A stretch of 64,000 bases of DNA from Bradyrhizobium sp. dw_78 (GTDB taxonomy: Bacteria > Pseudomonadota > Alphaproteobacteria > Rhizobiales > Xanthobacteraceae), in the NCBI RefSeq assembly GCF_018449525.1, contig NZ_JAAVUS010000001.1:806001-870000 (forward strand), read 5' to 3'. How positions within the stretch are numbered: the first letter of the stretch is position 1; each line of letters begins with the position of its first letter. Made by a program: the position numbers and the translations under genes. The notes below the pieces were generated by a model. It saw only the letters and a list, made by a program, of their open reading frames with translations, did no database searches and had not been told where the DNA came from. Positions 9,825 to 18,251 of this stretch are shown in pieces.

Positions 9825-11039
9825 ATGCCGAAAGCATCGATGCAGCAAACCGAAAAAATCGTCGTCGTCAGCCAGCATTATCCGCCGGATCACAGCACGA
9901 CCGCGGCCATCATGGCGGCGATCGCGCGTCATCTGACCTCGATTGCGCCGGTCGTGGTGCTGTCGGGAATGCCCGGCTCAGCTTCCGGCGCGGCCGGTTC
10001 GGATCAGCCGGCCGTCATCGAAATCAAGAACCGATTGCCGGAGAAAGCCGCCCTGATCCGGCGCGCGACAGCCGAAATGCTTTTCACGCTGCGCACCTTC
10101 GTGGCGCTGCTCTTACGCTTGCGCAAGGGCGACGTGGCGCTCACCGTCACCGCGCCCTTCATGCTGCCCTATGCGGTGGCAGCCGCCGCCCGGTTGAAGC
10201 GCGCCCGTTCGGTGCTGATCATGCACGATCTGTTTCCGGACGTGCTGGTCATGGCCGGCCTCCTCAAACCATCGTCGATCGTTGCCCGGGCGATCCGCGG
10301 CGCCAACGCGCTGATGTTCCGCGCGCTGCACGCGGTCGTCATCATCGGGCGCGATACCGAACCGCTGCTGCTCCGTTACAAGGGGCTGACGCGCGACAAG
10401 ATCTGCTTCATTCCGAACTGGGCCACGCTGGCGCCGGGCGTGCGTCCGATCGAGCCGGATAATCCGTATCGCCGTCCGATCGCCGCGCGTTTCATTGTCG
10501 GCCTGTCCGGCAATCTGGGTTTCACCCATGATCCCGTGGTGGTGTTCGAAGCGGCGCGGCTGTTGCGGGATGATCCGGAAATTCATTTTCTGCTGTCGGG
10601 CTGGGGGATCGGCTTCGAGCAGATGAAGCAGATGCAGGCGAGCGCGAAGCTGCCGAACGTAACGCTGGTCGATCGGGTTCCGGAAAAGGATCTTGAGCGA
10701 TTTCTGTCCGCGGCCAATGCCTGGCTGATCCCTTACCGCAAGGATCTGGCCGGCGTGTCGGTTCCCAGCCGGTTCTACAACCTGCTCGCGATCGGTCGGC
10801 CCGTCATTCTGGTTTCCGAGGCTGGCGCCGAGGCGGCGTTGACAGTGACCGAACACGGCCTCGGCTGGGTGGTTCAGCCGGGCGATGCCGCCGAACTCGC
10901 GCGCGCGATCCGCCTCGCGGCATCGTCGGACGATGCATCGATCGGCGAGCGCGCGGTTCTAGCCGCGCGGCGGTTCAACTTCTCCGACGCCATGAGCGGT
11001 TACGCCGCGCTGATGCGAAAGCTGCTGCGCAGCAATTAA
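9825..11039 (+). CDS. GT4 glycosyltransferase (WbuB-like)
   Basis: A 404-residue GT-B glycosyltransferase. The N-terminus KIVVVSQHYPPDHSTTAAI, the mid-region LIMHDLFPDVLV and the LVSEAGAEAALTVTEHGLGWVV stretch resemble WbuB-type enzymes, which add the second sugar (often FucNAc) to undecaprenyl-linked O-antigen units. No transmembrane domain is obvious, though residues 85-120 are hydrophobic. The start is ATG at 9825; an in-frame ATG at 9840 is an equally good alternative. The gene is tail-to-tail with the initiating transferase gene on the other strand, with 7 bp between stops. Donor and acceptor are not predicted with confidence. Confidence 0.82.
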   Translation: MPKASMQQTEKIVVVSQHYPPDHSTTAAIMAAIARHLTSIAPVVVLSGMPGSASGAAGSDQPAVIEIKNRLPEKAALIRRATAEMLFTLRTFVALLLRLRKGDVALTVTAPFMLPYAVAAAARLKRARSVLIMHDLFPDVLVMAGLLKPSSIVARAIRGANALMFRALHAVVIIGRDTEPLLLRYKGLTRDKICFIPNWATLAPGVRPIEPDNPYRRPIAARFIVGLSGNLGFTHDPVVVFEAARLLRDDPEIHFLLSGWGIGFEQMKQMQASAKLPNVTLVDRVPEKDLERFLSAANAWLIPYRKDLAGVSVPSRFYNLLAIGRPVILVSEAGAEAALTVTEHGLGWVVQPGDAAELARAIRLAASSDDASIGERAVLAARRFNFSDAMSGYAALMRKLLRSN

Positions 11040-11046
11040 AGCAGCC

Positions 11047-12063
11047 TCACGCCGCGCGCGGTTGCGAGAACCTGTACATCACGAGCGCCGTCGCGGCGCC
11101 TCCGGCGATGAGCAGCAAGATTTCGATCGCAGCCGACGGCGCCATGATTGATCCGATCGCCAGAATCGCGAGCACGATGTTAAGTATGAACACTTCACCG
11201 ATAACGCGCCATACCGTGTAGCCATTATCGGTCGCGCGCTGATAAAAATGCGAACGGTGCGCCGCCCAGAACGGCTCGCGCCTGGCCATCCGGCGCAGCA
11301 AGGTGACGGTGGCGTCGGCCAGATAATACAGCGGCAGCAGCAAGGTGGCGGCGAATTGCTTGTCATAGGCGAGCTGCAACAGACACCAGCCCAGCAACAG
11401 GCCGATCGGCAGGCTTCCGACGTCGCCGAGAAAGATCTTCGCGACCGGCCGGTTGAAGGGTGCAAAGCCAAGCATGGCGCCGCACAGCGCCGCGGCTATG
11501 AGCGTGGCGGAGACCGGCAATTCGCCGAGCCAGCCGAGCATTACCAGCGCGGCCGTGATCGGCACCACTTCCGCCACCGTCATCCAGTCGAGCCCGTCCA
11601 TGAAGTTGACGAGATTGACGAACCAGAGTCCCGCCAGCAGCAACAGGGTGCGTTCGAGCCACAGCGGGCAGGCGGCGACGATCCGGACATCGCCGGATGC
11701 GGTGAAGACGATTGCGCCGACGGCAATCGCCTGCAGCAACAACCGCGGCGGCACGCCGATCGGTTTGACGTCATCGACGAAGCCGACGATCGCGATGAAC
11801 AGCGCCGCGGCAAACACCGCAACGGGCAATTTCATGTCTGTCATGCCGGCGTATTCCATGATGGTTCCGGCGACCAGCAGCGTCGCGGCGATCACGGCGA
11901 TGCCCGCGCCCTGCGGCGTGGGAATACGATGCGACGACCGTGCATTGGGCCGCGCCAGCGCGTGCCGCAGCAGCATCGGCCGGATCGCCCGGGTGATAAC
12001 GGCCGAAATAACGGCCGCGGCAAGCAGCGCGACGGGCACGAGAAGGGATCCGGAAATGGTCAT
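11047..12063 (-). CDS. Undecaprenyl-phosphate glycosyl-1-phosphate transferase (MraY/WecA/WbpL family)
   Basis: A 338-residue integral membrane protein with about ten hydrophobic segments and the MraY/WecA catalytic landmarks: GFVDDVKPI (cytoplasmic Asp pair), NFMDGLDW, FLGDVGSLP and the late AHRSHFYQ motif. It would start O-antigen synthesis by transferring a HexNAc-1-phosphate to undecaprenyl phosphate. Length and motifs fit the WbpL/WecA branch better than MraY, and there is no peptidoglycan cluster here. The start is ATG at 12063. The flippase-like gene lies 17 bp upstream on the same strand. The sugar is probably QuiNAc- or FucNAc-like given the nearby CapD-like dehydratase, but this is an inference. 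Confidence 0.87.
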   Translation of the reverse strand: MTISGSLLVPVALLAAAVISAVITRAIRPMLLRHALARPNARSSHRIPTPQGAGIAVIAATLLVAGTIMEYAGMTDMKLPVAVFAAALFIAIVGFVDDVKPIGVPPRLLLQAIAVGAIVFTASGDVRIVAACPLWLERTLLLLAGLWFVNLVNFMDGLDWMTVAEVVPITAALVMLGWLGELPVSATLIAAALCGAMLGFAPFNRPVAKIFLGDVGSLPIGLLLGWCLLQLAYDKQFAATLLLPLYYLADATVTLLRRMARREPFWAAHRSHFYQRATDNGYTVWRVIGEVFILNIVLAILAIGSIMAPSAAIEILLLIAGGAATALVMYRFSQPRAA

Positions 12064-12080
12064 TCGGTGCGATATGGCCG

Positions 12081-13040
12081 TTATTCGGGAATCTCGATCG
12101 GCTTAGCGCCCTGGGCGGCTTTTTCGGCGCTCAGAATCCAGACCAGCCCGCCGAAGGCGCCGACGATGAAGGATACCGCGCCGAACAGCAGCGACACGTT
12201 CACGCCCTCGGTCGTCGCCAGCCCGGCATATCCGAATGCAAGCCCCATCGTGGCCTCGCGCACACCCCAGCCGGCGATCGAGATCGGCAGCATGGTGATC
12301 AGCATGACCGGTGGAACGAGCTGGAAGGTCTGGCTAAACATCACCGGCGCGGCGATCGATTTCACCACGCACCAGGCAATGATGACGGTGAGCACGTGAA
12401 CCAGGATCGACAGCATCGCGATCATCGGCCCGCGCCGCCGGTCGAAAATCACCTGATTGGCGACCACCGAACAGGCATGAAAATGTTGCGTTCCCCACCA
12501 GCGTTTCAGCCAGGACCAGGGCAGCCTGCCGAGCACCAGAAATCCGACGCCGGCGGCGAGCGCGGCGAAGTCGACGAACAGCAGCGCCGAGCGGCCGCTC
12601 GGGTCGCGGATCAAATGATAGCTCCAGGGTAGGCTCGCGACGATGACGACCGCCAGCGCGATCAAGCCGATGGCGCGATCGACGAAAATGGAATAGGTCG
12701 CCGCGCGCCATCCGGCGCCGTCGCGCGCGAGCAGCCAGAGCCGCATGGCGTCGCCGCCGATCGAGGAGGGCAGCGTCTGGTTGAAAAAGGTTCCAATCAG
12801 GTTGAAGTGCATCGCCTTGCGCGCGGTGAGCGGCGCGCCGCAATCCGCGCTGACCTCGCGCCAGCGCAGCGCGCCAGCATAGACCTGCAGGAAATTTACG
12901 GCGATCGCCAGCCCGATCCAGAGCAGGCTGGTTAGATCGATGCGTGCGGCCAGGTCGGAGAAGTTGACCTTGCGGAGCGCCAAATAAAGCAGCGCCGCGG
13001 AAATCAGAATCTTGAGAGCCGAAAATAGAATCTGGCGCAT
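12081..13040 (-). CDS. Flippase-like integral membrane protein (UPF0104/MprF membrane-domain family)
   Basis: About 319 residues with about eight hydrophobic segments. The family pattern is seen in GTFFNQTLPSSIGGDAMRLWLL near residue 90, the charged ERA-type segment VDRAIGLIAL, and GVREATMGLAFG late in the chain, all found in the lysylphosphatidylglycerol-synthase membrane-domain (flippase-like) family. The ATG at 13040 is chosen because translation from the more upstream in-frame start would add about 77 polar residues with no membrane character. It lies immediately upstream of the initiating transferase, so a role in lipid-linked sugar handling is plausible but not shown. A second family member lies at 47425-48525. 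Confidence 0.8.
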   Translation of the reverse strand: MRQILFSALKILISAALLYLALRKVNFSDLAARIDLTSLLWIGLAIAVNFLQVYAGALRWREVSADCGAPLTARKAMHFNLIGTFFNQTLPSSIGGDAMRLWLLARDGAGWRAATYSIFVDRAIGLIALAVVIVASLPWSYHLIRDPSGRSALLFVDFAALAAGVGFLVLGRLPWSWLKRWWGTQHFHACSVVANQVIFDRRRGPMIAMLSILVHVLTVIIAWCVVKSIAAPVMFSQTFQLVPPVMLITMLPISIAGWGVREATMGLAFGYAGLATTEGVNVSLLFGAVSFIVGAFGGLVWILSAEKAAQGAKPIEIPE

Positions 13041-13252
13041 CGTATCCGCGCTTGAGCAGGTCAAAGACGCAACCCGGCGCCGCGCGCCGAACTTCGGCCG
13101 CCTTGGTATGGTTTTGGGAGTGATCTGGCAATAGCCGCACAAACGGGTAACGGGTATTGCGGCACCCTTGTTACGGTAGGTAAACAAGCGAGGGACTATG
13201 CGGCGAGCCGGGCCAGGGTCTTTGGCATATCCTTGGCCGTATCCTTGGAGAC

Positions 13253-14245
13253 ATGATGTCTGATCGGACAATATTGGTCACGGGTACGGCGGGGTTTATC
13301 GGCTTTCATGCCGCCCGGCGGCTGCTGGCCGAGGGCCTCCAGGTGGTCGGCCTGGACAATCTCAACGCCTATTACGATCCGGCGCTGAAGCGGGCGCGGC
13401 TGGATCTGCTGCAGCAGGAGCCGCGGTTCAGCTTCGTGCAGGCCGATTTGGCTGATCGACCGGCGATCGCCGCGCTGTTTGCGAAACATCGCTTCGGGAC
13501 GGTGCTGCATCTGGCGGCCCAGGCCGGGGTCCGCTACTCGATCGAGCAGCCCCACGCCTATGTCGATGCCAATCTGGAGGGGTTTGCCAACGTTCTGGAA
13601 GGATGCCGGCACCATCAATGCGGTCATCTGCTCTACGCGTCGTCCTCGTCGGTCTATGGCGCCAATACCAAGGTGCCGTTTTCGGTCGACGACAAGACCG
13701 ACCATCCCGTCAGCTTCTACGCCGCGACCAAGAAGGCCAACGAGTTGATGGCTTATTCCTATAGCCATCTTTACCGCCTTCCGGTCACCGGCATGCGGTT
13801 CTTTACCATCTATGGGCCGTGGGGACGGCCCGACATGGCGCTTTTCCTGTTTACCAAAGCCATTCTCGAGGGCGCGCCGATCCGGCTTTTTAACCACGGC
13901 AGGATGCGGCGCGATTTTACCTATATCGACGACGTCACCCGCACGATCTTGCGCCTGATCGATCATGTTCCGCCGGATAAGGGCCCCGCAGGCGGTGCGC
14001 CGGCGCGGGTTTACAATATCGGCAATAACCACCCGGAAGAGCTTACCCATGTGGTAACAGTTCTGGAGAAGGCGCTGGGCCGCGCGGCGGTCAAGGAGAT
14101 GTTGCCGATGCAACCCGGAGACGTGCCGGAGACCTTCGCCGATGTCGGGGATTTGATGCGCGATGTCGGCTTTCGTCCCTCGACCTCGATCGAGGATGGC
14201 ATTCGCGATTTTGTCGCGTGGTATCGCGACCATTACAAGGTTTGA
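13253..14245 (+). CDS. UDP-glucuronate 4-epimerase (NAD-dependent epimerase, LspL-like)
   Basis: A 330-residue extended SDR enzyme. It has the NAD motif VTGTAGFIGFH at residues 8-18, LDNLNAYYD, the HLAAQAGVRYS stretch typical of UDP-GlcA 4-epimerases, and a catalytic Y-x3-K in SFYAATKKANELMA. RRDFTYIDDVT and FTIYGPWGRPDMA also match that subgroup. It probably converts UDP-glucuronate to UDP-galacturonate, a common constituent of rhizobial LPS. GGAG at 13247-13250 lies just before two adjacent ATGs (13253 and 13256), and the second has the better spacing. Its stop shares one base with the next ATG (TGATG at 14243-14247), so the two genes are probably co-translated. Confidence 0.88.
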   Translation: MMSDRTILVTGTAGFIGFHAARRLLAEGLQVVGLDNLNAYYDPALKRARLDLLQQEPRFSFVQADLADRPAIAALFAKHRFGTVLHLAAQAGVRYSIEQPHAYVDANLEGFANVLEGCRHHQCGHLLYASSSSVYGANTKVPFSVDDKTDHPVSFYAATKKANELMAYSYSHLYRLPVTGMRFFTIYGPWGRPDMALFLFTKAILEGAPIRLFNHGRMRRDFTYIDDVTRTILRLIDHVPPDKGPAGGAPARVYNIGNNHPEELTHVVTVLEKALGRAAVKEMLPMQPGDVPETFADVGDLMRDVGFRPSTSIEDGIRDFVAWYRDHYKV

Positions 14246-15663
14246 TGCCCATGGACCGACGAATTATTCCCCTGATCATGTGCGGCGGCGCCGGAACCCG
14301 GCTGTGGCCGGCCTCGCGCGAGGTTCGCCCCAAGCAGTTTCTGCCGCTGTTCGGCACGCGTTCGACCTTCCAGGACACCATCCTGCGGGTGTCGGACACG
14401 GCGCTGTTTGAACGCCCGATCGTTATCACCAATGCGGCCTATCGTTTCATGGTGATCGAGCAACTGGCCGAGATCGGATGCGAAGCCGACGTGCTGCTGG
14501 AGCCGATGCGGCGCGATTCCGGTCCGGCGATCGCGGCCGGCGCGGTGTTCGCGCAAACCCGCGACAACGACGCGGTCGTTCTGGCGCTCGCGGCCGATCA
14601 CGTGGTCGGCGATACCGGCGCGTTCGTCGCGGCCTGCCGGCAGGGGCTGGTCGCGGCCGATGCCGGGCGCATCGTCACTTTCGGCGTCCAGCCCGAGCGT
14701 GCGGCAACCGAGTACGGCTATATCAGCCCCGGCGAGATCATCACGGGCGAAGTCCGCTCCGTCGTCAAGTTTGTGGAAAAGCCGGATCAGGCCACCGCCG
14801 CCGACTACATCAAGTCGGGCTATCTCTGGAACAGCGGCAATTTCATGTTCCGCGCTTCCACCCTGCTCGACGAATACCGTAAGGTCGACGCCGAGAGCGT
14901 GCAGGTGGTGAGCGATGCCATCGGCAAGGCCGGGCGCGATCTCGGTTTTATCACGCTCGATCCGGACGCGTTCGGGAAAGCCAAGGCGATCTCGATCGAT
15001 TACGCGGTGATGGAAAAGACCTCGCGCGCCTCGGTGGTGCCGGTGTCGTGCGGCTGGTCCGACGTCGGTTCCTGGCATGCGGTGTGGGAATTGTCCGACA
15101 AGGACGGCCAGGGCAACGCGGCGCAGGGCGCGGCGGTGTTCGAGGATTCCCGGAACTGCAACGTCTCGACCGACAAGGCGCTGGTGGCGCTGGAAGGGGT
15201 CGATGATCTCGTGGTCGTCGCCACCCAGGATGCGGTGCTGGTGTCGCGCCAAAAGGACGCCAACGGGTTGAAGCGGCTGGTCGCCAGGGTGAAGGGCGTC
15301 GCGCCCGAGGTGACCCAAAGCCATCTCAGGGTGCATCGTCCCTGGGGGTCCTATCAGTCGGTCGATAATGGCGACCGGCATCAGGTCAAGCGCATCACTG
15401 TCAAGCCCGGCGAGCGGCTTTCGCTGCAAAAGCATCACCACCGTTCCGAACACTGGATCGTGGTGCGCGGTACGGCCGAGGTGACCGTCAATGAAGCCGT
15501 CAAGACCGTGCATGAGAACGAATCGATCTACATCCCGATCGGCGCCGTTCACCGGTTGGCGAATCCCGGCAAGATCCTGCTGGAACTGATCGAGGTTCAG
15601 ACCGGAAGCTATCTCGGCGAGGACGATATCATCCGCATCGAGGATGATTACCGGCGCGCGTGA
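14245..15663 (+). CDS. Mannose-1-phosphate guanylyltransferase / mannose-6-phosphate isomerase (type II)
   Basis: A 472-residue bifunctional enzyme (XanB/AlgA/ManC type) that makes GDP-mannose. The N-terminal nucleotidyltransferase shows the GGAGTRLWPASR signature followed by PKQFLPLFG. FVEKPD and LWNSGNFMF are in their usual places. The C-terminal cupin (about residue 360 onward) shows the isomerase pattern VKPGERLSLQKHHHRSEHW with metal-binding histidines and the late VQTGSYLGEDDI. An ATG overlapping the preceding stop is chosen; an in-frame GTG 27 bp upstream would lie inside the previous gene. GDP-mannose would feed the LpcC-like mannosyltransferase and other O-antigen mannosyl or deoxyhexosyl transfers. 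Confidence 0.93.
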   Translation: MPMDRRIIPLIMCGGAGTRLWPASREVRPKQFLPLFGTRSTFQDTILRVSDTALFERPIVITNAAYRFMVIEQLAEIGCEADVLLEPMRRDSGPAIAAGAVFAQTRDNDAVVLALAADHVVGDTGAFVAACRQGLVAADAGRIVTFGVQPERAATEYGYISPGEIITGEVRSVVKFVEKPDQATAADYIKSGYLWNSGNFMFRASTLLDEYRKVDAESVQVVSDAIGKAGRDLGFITLDPDAFGKAKAISIDYAVMEKTSRASVVPVSCGWSDVGSWHAVWELSDKDGQGNAAQGAAVFEDSRNCNVSTDKALVALEGVDDLVVVATQDAVLVSRQKDANGLKRLVARVKGVAPEVTQSHLRVHRPWGSYQSVDNGDRHQVKRITVKPGERLSLQKHHHRSEHWIVVRGTAEVTVNEAVKTVHENESIYIPIGAVHRLANPGKILLELIEVQTGSYLGEDDIIRIEDDYRRA

Positions 15664-15845
15664 TCGAACGGGCCGGATCGCCCGCAGCGCCCGGCCTGCC
15701 TTCTTCGCGTCGTGGTTGACGCCCCCGGAGCGGATCGCGAATCCGTGTAACTTTTTGACTTAAAACGTGTGTGGGAGGGCAGGAGGATATTCGCCACAAT
15801 TATGGCGACGTGCTAGGAGAGCACCGGGGCGTTCGTGACAAGGGT

Positions 15846-16874
15846 ATGACCGAGGTTGGTGGGATGAGTTCCAAAGGGTCCGCATCGGATGTGAAAGCCG
15901 AGGCGAAAAATTCGCTCCGCGTCGGGGTGGTCGGCGCAGGCGTCATGGGCAGCAATCATGCCCGTGTGCTGGCGGGGCTGCCGGGAACGGTGCTGGCCGG
16001 GATCGTCGATCCCTTGCCGGCAAACCGCACCCGCGCCACGGAATTGACGGGGTGCCAGGCCTTCGCAACGCTCGACGAACTGATCGCCGAAGGCGTGGAC
16101 GCCGTGACCATCGCCGCGCCGACGCATTTGCATCACGAGGTCGCGCTCGCCTGCATGGCGCGCAATATCCACGTGCTGGTCGAAAAGCCGATCGCATCCA
16201 CCGTCGAGGAGGGGCGGGAGCTTGTCGAGGCAGCCGCGCGCACCGGCGTGACGCTAATGGTGGGGCATGTCGAACGTTTCAACCCGGCGGTGGCCGCCAT
16301 CAAGCAGGCGATCTCGGGCGAGGACATCCTTTCGATCGGCATCACCCGCGTCGGCCCGTTTCCGCCGCGGATGTCCAATGTCGGCGTCGTGATCGACCTC
16401 GCCGTCCACGACATCGACCTGATCCGCTGGTTCACCGAGTCGGATATCGTCGAAGTGCAGCCGCAACTCTCCAGCGCCGTCGCCGAGCGCGAGGACATCG
16501 CGCTGTTGCAGTTCCGCACCGCGTCGGGCGTGCTCGCGCACATCAACACCAACTGGCTGACGCCGTTCAAGGCGCGCAACGTCACGGTGGCGACCCGCGG
16601 CAAATATGTCATGGGCGATCTTCTCACCCGCCAGGTCACCGAATGTTTCGGCTTCAAGCCGGACGGCAGCTATTCGATGCGGCATCTGCCGGTCGGCCAT
16701 GACGAGCCGCTGCGCGCCGAACTGATCGCTTTCCTCCACGCCGTCCGCACCGGCGGCACGCCGGCGGTGACCGGCGGCGAAGGCGTCGCCAGCCTCGAAA
16801 TCGCCACCCGTTGCCTGGAAACCCCTGCGCGACCCGCCGCCGCCCGCAAGGGGCCGCGCGCCATCGCGGGCTAA
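15846..16874 (+). CDS. Gfo/Idh/MocA family oxidoreductase (UDP-GlcNAc 3-dehydrogenase type, GnnA-like candidate)
   Basis: About 342 residues. The N-terminal Rossmann motif VGVVGAGVMGSNHARVL is followed by DAVTIAAPTHLHHEVAL and the family's catalytic VEKPIAS, then a C-terminal alpha/beta domain with HDIDLIRWF. An ATG at 15846 is preferred over upstream in-frame starts because the preceding residues are polar and unconserved-looking. A PLP aminotransferase gene follows 24 bp later. Such pairs make 3-amino sugars from UDP-GlcNAc: WlbA/WbpB with WbpE for O-antigens, or GnnA with GnnB for lipid A containing 2,3-diamino-2,3-dideoxyglucose. Bradyrhizobium lipid A is known to contain that diamino sugar, which favours GnnA. 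The family is sure; the specific role is inferred. Confidence 0.85.
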   Translation: MTEVGGMSSKGSASDVKAEAKNSLRVGVVGAGVMGSNHARVLAGLPGTVLAGIVDPLPANRTRATELTGCQAFATLDELIAEGVDAVTIAAPTHLHHEVALACMARNIHVLVEKPIASTVEEGRELVEAAARTGVTLMVGHVERFNPAVAAIKQAISGEDILSIGITRVGPFPPRMSNVGVVIDLAVHDIDLIRWFTESDIVEVQPQLSSAVAEREDIALLQFRTASGVLAHINTNWLTPFKARNVTVATRGKYVMGDLLTRQVTECFGFKPDGSYSMRHLPVGHDEPLRAELIAFLHAVRTGGTPAVTGGEGVASLEIATRCLETPARPAAARKGPRAIAG

Positions 16875-16898
16875 CCACTCTCGACAGCTGAAGGCTCC

Positions 16899-18050
16899 AT
16901 GAACCAGCATATCCCCGTAGAACCCGTGCCCTTTATCGATATCGGCGCGCAGCGCCGCCGGCTCGGCAAATCCATCGATGAGGCGGTCGCCCGCGTGCTC
17001 GCCCACTGCCAGTTCATCAACGGCCCGGAGGTGACGCAGCTCGAGGCGCTGCTGGCCGAATTCTCCGGCGCGAAACATGTCGTGAGCTGCGCCAGCGGCA
17101 CCGACGCGTTGTTGATGGCGCTGATGGCCAACGGCATCGGCCGTGGCGACGCGGTGTTCTGCCCGTCCTTTACGTTCTGCGCGACCGGCGAATCGGTGGC
17201 GCTGACCGGCGCGACGCCGGTGTTCGTCGATGTCGACGAGACGACTTTCAACATGGATGCCGCCTCGCTGGAGCGCGGCATCGCCACTGCGAAGAAGCGC
17301 GGCCTCACGCCGAAGGCGGTGATTCCGGTCGATCTGTTCGGGCAGAGCGCCGATCATGATGCCATCGGCGCGGTCGCGGCGGCCGAGGGTCTTTTCGTCC
17401 TGGACGACGCCGCGCAGGGGTTTGGCGCAAGCTACAAGGGCCGCCGTCTCGGCACCTTCGGCCGCGTCACCGCGACCAGCTTTTTCCCCGCCAAACCGCT
17501 CGGCTGTTTCGGCGACGGCGGCGCGATCTTCACCGATGACGCCGAACTTGCCGCGACGCTGCGCAGCATCCGCGTCCACGGCCAGGGCTCGGACAAATAC
17601 GACAACGTTCGCTTAGGGATCACGGGACGCCTCGACACCATGCAGGCGGCGATCCTGATAGAGAAGCTGAAGATCTTCGAGGATGAGATCGCAGCCCGCA
17701 ACAAGGTCGCGGAGCGCTATGCGCGCGGGCTCGGCAATGTCGTGACCGTGCCGCAAGTCGCCGCCGGTTGCACCTCGGTCTGGGCGCAATACACCATTCG
17801 GCTGCCGAAGGGGACCGATCGCGACGGATTTGCTGCGGCGCTGAAGGTGCAGGGCATTCCGACCGCGATCTATTATCCGAAGTCGATGCATCAGCAGACG
17901 GCGTACCGGGATTTTCCGGTCGCCGACGGCGGTCTGCCGGTGAGCGAGAGGCTGTCCTCCGACGTGATCAGCCTGCCGATGCATGCCTATCTCGACGAGC
18001 CGGCGCAGGAGCGCGTCATCAGGGCTGTGCGCGGCGCGCTGGGGGCATGA
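16899..18050 (+). CDS. DegT/DnrJ/EryC1/StrS family sugar aminotransferase (GnnB-like candidate)
   Basis: A 383-residue PLP-dependent nucleotide-sugar aminotransferase. The landmarks are FIDIGAQRRRL at the start, CASGTDALLMAL (cofactor phosphate site), FVDVDETTFNMD, LDDAAQGFGA (Asp/Gln contacting PLP) and the Schiff-base lysine in TSFFPAKPLGCFGDGGA. VHGQGSDKYDN and IPTAIYYPKSMH are typical of the WbpE/GnnB group. With the oxidoreductase upstream it would give a 3-amino-3-deoxy-UDP-GlcNAc. The last codon-stop (GCATGA) is part of the palindromic repeat at 18043-18091. RBS-like GAAGG lies a few bases before the ATG. Confidence 0.9.
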   Translation: MNQHIPVEPVPFIDIGAQRRRLGKSIDEAVARVLAHCQFINGPEVTQLEALLAEFSGAKHVVSCASGTDALLMALMANGIGRGDAVFCPSFTFCATGESVALTGATPVFVDVDETTFNMDAASLERGIATAKKRGLTPKAVIPVDLFGQSADHDAIGAVAAAEGLFVLDDAAQGFGASYKGRRLGTFGRVTATSFFPAKPLGCFGDGGAIFTDDAELAATLRSIRVHGQGSDKYDNVRLGITGRLDTMQAAILIEKLKIFEDEIAARNKVAERYARGLGNVVTVPQVAAGCTSVWAQYTIRLPKGTDRDGFAAALKVQGIPTAIYYPKSMHQQTAYRDFPVADGGLPVSERLSSDVISLPMHAYLDEPAQERVIRAVRGALGA

Positions 18051-18091
18051 TCCCGAAAAGTGGCGTCCGGTTTTCGGGAAAGATCATGCCC
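18043..18091. repeat. Palindromic repeat containing the stop codon of the aminotransferase gene
   Basis: GGGCATGATC at 18043-18052 is a perfect inverted repeat of GATCATGCCC at 18082-18091. Just inside, CCGAAAA pairs with TTTTCGG. The TGA ending the upstream gene (18048-18050) lies in the left arm. The form matches a common Bradyrhizobium/Rhodopseudomonas intergenic palindrome (recognised from memory). Confidence 0.85.
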
Positions 18092-18142
18092 AAACAAAAG
18101 GGGGCTGATTTCGCCGTTTTGAAGCGCCACCGCATGGACATC

Positions 18143-18232
18143 GCGTTTTCGAGCGAAGTGGGCACCGGTTCGCGTGAAGAAAACGCGTCAACCAGAAACT
18201 AGCACTTCGGTTCTGATTCAATCAGAACCGAA
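18143..18232 (+). repeat. Intergenic repeat (GCGTTTTCGAGCGAAGTGG family), copy A
   Basis: Contains the core GCGTTTTCGAGCGAAGTG, then CGGTTCGCGTGAAGAAAACGCGTCA. It ends in a 12-bp perfect palindrome with a three-base loop (TTCGGTTCTGAT...ATCAGAACCGAA, 18206-18232). The GCGTTTTC and GAAAACGC parts also pair. It ends 20 bp before the murJ start. Related copies lie at 24792-24898 (opposite strand) and 52477-52568. Confidence 0.88.
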
Positions 18233-18251
18233 TATGCGATAGAAGCGGCGC

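Noticed and set aside
7908..9932. 674-codon open frame opposite the CapD-like gene
   Set aside because: Composition is His/Arg/Asp-rich shadow sequence, while the plus-strand gene has clear motifs along its whole length.
13041..13271. 77-residue N-terminal extension of the flippase-like gene
   Set aside because: No membrane or signal character, and it overlaps the divergent promoter and start of the epimerase gene.
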